Shown: positions 57,740-64,000 of the stretch, piece after piece
Layout of the letters: every line of letters begins with the position of its first letter
Position numbering within the stretch: position 1 is the first letter of the stretch
NCBI RefSeq assembly: GCF_003573695.1
Contig: NC_039362.1
Span: 174,973,690 to 175,037,689, forward strand
Direction: 5' to 3'
DNA: 64,000 nt
DNA from: Papaver somniferum
Lineage: Eukaryota; Streptophyta; Magnoliopsida; Ranunculales; Papaveraceae
Translations under genes and position numbers: made by a program
Notes under the pieces: generated by a model
What the model was told of the DNA's origin: nothing
What the model saw: only the letters and a program-made list of their open reading frames with translations
Databases searched by the model: none

Positions 57740-58325
57740 ATAACCATTATGCAGCCACCAAAAAAGATGCATAACACATCATGCAGACACAACAAAAAGA
57801 TGCATAAAATGTTACGCAACCATATTTTGGTTCATGCATTGACTAATTTAAGTATGCAACCACTAAAACGTTACATACGGCTAAAAAAATAACATCACAA
57901 AAAACAAAAGACGCATAATGAATTATGCAATAATTTTCTCGACTACATAACAAGTTATGCATCCATTATTTTGGTTAATTTCAGTGTTTATAAAAAAAAA
58001 TGATGCATAATGCGTTATGCAGCCATATTTTTGAATGCATATAAAGTTATGCATCAATTTTTTTTATTTCAGTGCTTACAAAAAAGTGGTTGTATAATAC
58101 GTTATGCATCCATATTCACGACTGCATAACATGTTATGCAAATATTATTGTAGGTGCATGACAAGTTATGCAGTCTTTGTTTTTGTTGATTTCAATAGTA
58201 ACGAAAAAATTGTTGCATAACGTGTTATGCAACCGTTTTTCTGGATTGCGTAACAAGTTATGCAACAACTTTTGTGAATGCATAACATGTTATGCATAGA
58301 TTTTCATACTGCATAAAAAAATTAT
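57740..58325. repeat. Palindromic GCATAAC(A/G)(T/C)GTTATGC motif array
   Basis: GCATAA and TTATGC half-sites occur dozens of times, often joined as GCATAACATGTTATGC or GCATAACGTGTTATGC palindromes, spaced by 20-40 bases. The style matches the subterminal motif arrays of the elements at 4-14 kb, but no TSD or inverted terminus was identified. Confidence 0.8.
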
Positions 58326-58559
58326 TCAACCATTGTTCCAATATAACATAAATTCTACAATTTCAAGATTAACTTCAAATTTTATCTAAGTTAGGAATTT
58401 CCTGATTTCTTGCGGAAACATGACCAAAAGCGCTGCCGAAAAATCATATATCCATTGACCAGCTTTCGCATCCGACTTGTACCCCCTTCATGATTCATTG
58501 AAGCATTATGATTCCCACTTTCAATTCCAAAATTAGGCATATTGAACTAGTACCACATG

Positions 58560-58760
58560 CTCGCTATTACTGTTGTCTTTCCCCACTGTTTCTGTTGTCA
58601 AAACTCAATCAAGCATTTCAACAAACACCTTGTCTGCAGGTTGTTTTTGTGGTACAACATATGACTTGCTTCTATACTTCTTAAACTCCTTTATCACCAT
58701 CCCTGCAATCTCAATCCTTACACAATCAGCACCAGTAGCAACACTAACTCATTGACCTAT
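58560..58760 (-). pseudogene. Possible exon of an unidentified gene
   Basis: On the minus strand an open stretch reads VATGADCVRIEIAGMVIKEF, KKYRSKSYVVPQKQPADKVF and VEMLD, then a stop near 58604. The composition looks coding, but I do not recognise it and cannot find adjoining exons with confidence. It may be a fragment. Confidence 0.3.
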
Positions 58761-58829
58761 TTCCTTTAGTCACCACCATTCACGACTATCATCAAACATG
58801 CCTTTTTCACTGTCCTTATGATATCTCCA

Positions 58830-60340
58830 GTTCAATCACATCCAAGGAATCCTTTTATCTTCTTTCTGGTTCTAAATTTGAATAGATTATTGGACAATGA
58901 AAATACTTCTGTAATTAAAAATTAAACATGCTAAGGAAAAACTGAATTTACCTTCCAAAATTTTCAATGTCTCAATGTTCGCAACAAAATCTTAAGGGAG
59001 GCGAGTAGAAGTTCAGCCAATTTATAAACTTATATATCATGGATAAAACTGGTTTTCGAAATTAACAAAAACTTGTATATCATGGTCGATTAACAAAATT
59101 AATCATAAAGAAATAACATAACAGTCACTAAGCAAATCAAGACAGTGGTCATTCATAATTTCACCTAATTTTCTCCTTTCATTGGCATTGGATAAACAAA
59201 AGCATGACCACCAACAAGGCGTGCCACCACTAACATTACAGACAGAACCAACCACTACTGATAAAGCTATAAGTAAAGCTTCTCTTAACCTAAATGACGT
59301 AACAAAACAATCACCGTATAAGTTTCAAAAGTCTGAAAATAAGTAAGAAAAAAATGAAAACGTAGATTTCTTTTAGATACCAAAAATGAAGGAAACATCT
59401 GAAATTAAATACTCTAGCGTCTCATAGAAAAGAACAACAACGAAAAAATAATCAAAATCAAAACAATAGTTAGGGTTTTACCAGTCGATTGAGATATAAT
59501 TAGTGATAATCAAAATAAAAATAAAAAAGAAACCTAAATTCAAATCGAATGTTAAGTTGCAGTCGCAAAATAAATCAGAAAGTATACATGATACAATACC
59601 TGATTTTTAAGATATGATTGTCTCCTGAAATTGATGAGTTCGTCAATTATCTCAAATGACAGAGAGAAGCGTATTCAGGAGAGAAAGAGAGTCTAACAAA
59701 ACACAGTTCTAACAGAAAACTAAAACATAATTATAATAAATATGGGTCTCAGAATAATTTTCCCTCAAATAATGGGTTCGCACCTGAAGTTCTACGTCTG
59801 TGGGTTTCTGAGTGTAAAAAATCTGAGAAATGGGTGCCACAGTGGTTTTCACTTTAGCTAATCCAGCTTGGGATTGGGCCTGGGCTGGACCTGCCTTAAC
59901 CGGAAAAATTGTACATACATGTTAGCCATAGGGCAATTTCCCCCACAATCCATTTTGGAAGGAATATATATCCATCACTATTTTTGGTTAATACCAGCTG
60001 CAGCATTATCATTTTCGAGGCTGCAGTATCTTTTTTCTATTAATTCTTCCGTCCCACTATTAATTGAACTAGTAATGCAACTTAGAAATAATTTATCTCT
60101 CAAACTATATCACGGATAATCGTAAATCTTATATCATTGCAAAGCATTTTAAAACACCTACGTAACGAATATAAACATGAGTATCAAATGATATAAAATC
60201 AACTATTAATGGGACAAAATCCAAAAATAAATAGGTCAATTAATAGTAGGACAAAATGAGTATTATTTTGAAGCACAACAAATTATGAAAAATGCCACCT
60301 AAGAATTAAAAATTGGTTCAAAATATTCAACGCAGTAATG
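58830..60340. other. No gene recognised
   Basis: A+T-rich, with scattered short frames on both strands and none with a recognisable domain. 59450-59740 resembles the promoter/leader of a minus-strand gene (CTAAACC, TAGGGTTTTACC), perhaps related to the exon-like stretch at 58.6 kb. Confidence 0.35.
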
Positions 60341-60344
60341 AAAA

Positions 60345-62820
60345 ACAGGGTGTAACAACCACACCCAATATTTTGCTAGGCAATCTGTATGGAAAACTCT
60401 AATACAATTCCAAGAGAGTCAAATAGATATTCAGACTCAATCATGGAAAAGTATTCAAGAGTTATATCTCTATTTCCCAAATCAATCTGCAATCGAACAG
60501 ATAGCAATCTGTGAGCCTGATTGAATATGAGAAATAACTTGGATGGTACCAAAGACCAATATCCAAGTGTTAATCAATTACAATCAACAATCAAATGTTG
60601 GATTTACTAATCGATTGAACTCTTGTGATATTTTATTTATATAAACAAATATAATGCGGAAAAGAAATAACACAGACATCAGAAATTTTGTAAACGAGGA
60701 AACCGCAAATGCAGAAAAAACCCAGGAGCTAGTCCAGATTGAACACCACACTCTATTAAGCCGCAACAGAAACTAGCCTCTACTACAAGATAAATCCGTA
60801 TTGGAATGTAGTTGATCCCTAACCAATCTCCCTATGATCAAGGTACAGTCGTGTTCCTTACGTCTCTGAATCCAAGCAGGACTCTACGCTCTTGATTCCC
60901 TTAGATGATCTCACCCACAACTAAGAGTTGTTATGACCCAAAGTCGAAGACTTATAAACCAATATGTCTCCCACAGAAAAGTATATTAAGATAGATAAAT
61001 CTGTCTCCCACAGAAATACCTACGAAGTTTTTTTACATCTTATGATAAATCAAGGTGCACATGAACCAATTGATAATCCAGTCTTATATTCCCAAAGAAA
61101 AATCTAGAAATATCAATCACCTCACAATAACTTAACGATATGGTAGTCGAACAAGTTATTGTGGAATCACAAAGAGTTAGACGAAGAGCTTTGTGATTAC
61201 TCTTTATATCTTACCCGTTGGAGATAAATCTCGAGTTAATATTATAGAAGATAGAAATCAACACGATAGAACAAGTAAGATCAGAATACACAACTACAGA
61301 GAAAATAGTTGGATCTGTCTTCAGAATCCTAATGAAGTATTTAAGTCGTTAACCTACAAGGTTTTGGAATAATCGGTTAAAGGAGAATCGACTCTATTCG
61401 CAACTAGTATCACACATGAGGTGTGGGGATTAGGTTTCTCAGTTGCTATAGTTCTCCCGTATATAATCTTCAAATCAGGGTTTGCTTAGTTTGCTTAGAA
61501 ACAGAGAATTCATTATTCACCGTTAGATGAAATCCTGATTTAAGATGGAAACTAAGTTTTGCTTAAAACCAAATATCTCACCACCATTGGATGGACTTAG
61601 CTTGTTACACACAAATCAAATATACTTCATTTAGATATGAGTAACCATACATAAACGTGTACATTTAGTTGGCTCAATAATAGTTAACCAAAGTTAACCA
61701 TATGAACGCTTTTGTCTAATCCACATTCATCTAACACATCTAGATCAACTTATGATGATCAATGATAATAAAAGGATCTAATTGCGTTCTTCATAAAGTT
61801 GTTCAATTGTTAAAATTCACATAGAAGTATATATGATTTAGTTGAGAAAAATCGGATTGATTCATAAGCACAAGAATCAATTCATGAACATAAATCCTCG
61901 TTTTGCAAAGATTGCATTCCTTAGTATATATAAATGTATTTGTTTATGAGTATGTATACATACTTAGCCGATTTTAGAACTTGAACCACTCAAGTATTCG
62001 AACGGGTATGCATACTCAAGTTCTGGAAAGCTGGTCTTGGCCAACAGTATGTGAACGTGTAAGTATACTTGGTTCCCGAACTTCCACAGTTGAAACCGTA
62101 CGCGAACAGGTCCTTGGTTTCCGGACCTGAACCTTATCAACACAGTTTGTACCTAAGTACGCATACTGTGATGGTTTTCCAGACAAAGGTTTTATCTCTA
62201 AACTCCCAGTTCAATCATTGAAACATTCTTAGAAGACGACAATGGATGTCTCACCCACACCATTATCTAATAAGAAATTCTCAGGTGATTGAATGATCAA
62301 TACGAAACTTTCCAAGTCGACATAAAATGATTATCTCATACAAATCCTGTAAGATGTTTCAAGGAAATTTCCACATGATCATCTTTTGACATAAAGTCAA
62401 GAGTGATGATGAATGTAGCTAAGACATAAATCTACCAACATATTTCGAGAAATAGATAAGCGAGTTGTATACTCAACTCGAAATATCAAATGTGTATGAT
62501 ATGAAAGACTATATCCTATACGACTTGTATCAATAGGAGATATGTAAGAATATAATAGACTTTCTGTGTGATATAAAAGTTCTAGTCTTCACATACCTTT
62601 TGTTGATGAAGTTCCTCCGAGTTCTTTAGTCGATCTTCTTCTTCAGTTGTAAGCGTTGTGAAGTCTAAAACTCAACTACACAATTTATCCTAGTCTAAAA
62701 CACCTATTGGTAGACTAGAGACCAAGACTATAGGTTTGATTAACTAAACTTTACAAACAAGAAGAAACCCAAGCTATTAATCCTTCTTTTTCTTGGAAAT
62801 TGTGCATGCCTTGTTTGGAT
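60345..62820. mobile_element. Probable degenerate LTR-type sequence, boundaries not fixed
   Basis: About 2.4 kb of non-coding DNA with balanced composition and long non-repetitive tracts. Read on the minus strand it ends GGGTGTGGTTGTTACA at about 60350, as an LTR would (CA end). No matching TG start, TSD, primer-binding site or coding domain was found. The identification as retroelement-derived is an impression from composition and is weak. Confidence 0.25.
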
Positions 62821-64000
62821 TTTGGTTGATTCAAGAGTTTGGGATTTACTAAAAAGGTAGAGGGTTTCTACCTAATATCAAAATCAAAACCTATTTTAGC
62901 ATTAAAATCATATTAATTTATTTATCCTAATAATCATGATTTTTGTTTTAAAATTATTGTGTTGTTTTTATATGAATTTATTTATTTATGAAATTTTATA
63001 TACTGATTACCAATCATTATTGATTTATTTACTATTCTAAATTTTATTTTAACATTTGGTCTATGTAATATTAATTTTATGTATTATTATATAATTATAT
63101 TAATGCATAATAAATTAATTTTGGTTTGTGAAAGTGAATTTATTGATTGAAAATGAGTTTGATGTTTGTACGCGTATAAACTACATTGATTAGAATTAAA
63201 ATATACACATATATATGTCTCTGCTGATGAAATGTCGGGCCTTTATGGCATCCCACCACTGGTAGCTACCCTGGGAAGACTTTTTGGAGAACAGTAATGG
63301 TTTTTTTGCCGGAATAACTCTGACAACTAGATTAAGCATCATTTGAAGAAAGAAAAATTGTAGTGGTTTGTTCACCGAAATAACTCTGACAACTAGATAA
63401 AAATCTAGAATTTAAGGTTAATGATGTTGAGTAGCAAAAAGGTTAATGATTTGTGGTTGAGAATGGCTGAAATACTATTGTGAATTTTTATGCATGGTTT
63501 TATATTATCATGCGGTTGCATGTGTTTGATTTTCGATGCACTCTTTTATTTATGGAAACTTCCTACTGGTTTGTGGTTTGCTCACCCCTTTTTCTCCCTT
63601 TTTTCATGGAGTGTTAGAGCATGGCTTGGTTGAACCCACCAAACGTTGGTATGTCAAGTTTGGTTGTCATATTTTAGTGAATCAAAACTCATTTAAAGAG
63701 TCGCTTGATTATATGCTAGAGTCAAATTTGTATAGGTTATCTTGAAAGTATTAGGATATGAGACTTACAAGTATTACATGAAGACTTGAAGAATGTGAAG
63801 AAGTAAGGAGATACAACAACGACATCATCCTGCCTCTTGAGGTTAGTAATATTTGACTTGAACTGTTTCATTCCCTAACGTATCTTTCAAGTCGTGCATA
63901 TTGAAAACATAACTGCAAAGTTGTGTATGATACTCTAGTTAGACATAGTATTAAGGAATACAATACGAGGTTTATTTCTTAACCATTAAAATTTATATAT
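62821..64000. other. No gene recognised
   Basis: 62880-63220 is extremely A+T-rich. After 63230 the composition rises slightly. A short frame at 63536-63745 (containing VEPTKRWYVKFGCHILVNQ) has no identified domain, and the window ends before any continuation can be judged. The phrase TAACTCTGACAACTAGAT repeats at about 63315 and 63380. Confidence 0.4.

Noticed and set aside
60345..62820. Full LTR retrotransposon
   Set aside because: Only a possible CA end on the minus strand is visible; no second LTR, TSD, primer site or coding domain, so it is listed only as a low-confidence degenerate segment.

Overview
This is plant nuclear DNA. The evidence is spliced genes with GT/AG introns, about 65% A+T overall, tRNA-Met-type primer sites of plant LTR retrotransposons, an L1-type LINE, and plant-restricted families (plant mobile domain, GRF zinc finger, MULE transposase, Transposase_24/DUF8039-type proteins). 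It is transposon-dense accessory chromatin of a dicot-like genome. I cannot fix the species from sequence alone; a basal eudicot such as a Papaveraceae or other Ranunculales member is my inference.

Layout. 0-2.2 kb: two decayed Myb/SANT-like (Harbinger-ORF1/'GST T3-like') genes. 2.7-2.9 kb: a nearly perfect 93-bp-arm hairpin. 4.1-5.6, 9.9-10.7 and 12.8-13.8 kb: three non-autonomous DNA transposons with 8-9 bp target-site duplications (TSDs), each filled with its own short motif repeated in both orientations. 6.3-9.5 kb: an intact 7-exon gene (copy A) with a Transposase_24-like region and two C-terminal DUF8039-like domains. 11.2-12.5 kb: a frameshifted midasin-like pseudogene whose flanks are duplicated around 15-19 kb. 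13.9-14.6 kb: a TRIM. 15.3-19.0 kb: a 5'-truncated LINE. 19.3-23.0 kb: an RNase H-like pseudogene split by a complete 2.5-kb non-autonomous LTR element.

25.9-50.6 kb is the centrepiece: a giant Mutator-like element. It has terminal inverted repeats, a ~9-bp TSD, and internal genes for a plant-mobile-domain protein, a zinc-knuckle + GRF protein, a SANT-like protein and a transposase fused to AT-hook repeats and an OTU-like protease start. It carries arrays of a CCGGCA motif. Its PMD gene is interrupted by a solo LTR. That LTR is interrupted by an 11.7-kb CACTA element (TSD TCA) loaded with satellite-like arrays and a ~2.4-kb fold-back. The CACTA in turn holds a 1.6-kb hAT element (8-bp TSD). 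The nest is four deep.

51.0-56.5 kb: copy B, a paralogue of copy A in the same orientation. It has lost about 0.6 kb of the transposase-like core, turned an intron remnant into coding sequence, and expanded all three of its internal protein repeats. 57-64 kb: a small hAT element, a palindromic GCATAAC motif array, and mostly non-coding, probably retroelement-derived DNA.

Only copy A, copy B, the zinc-knuckle/GRF gene and the SANT-like gene at 45.5 kb have uninterrupted spliced reading frames. Everything else that codes is broken.
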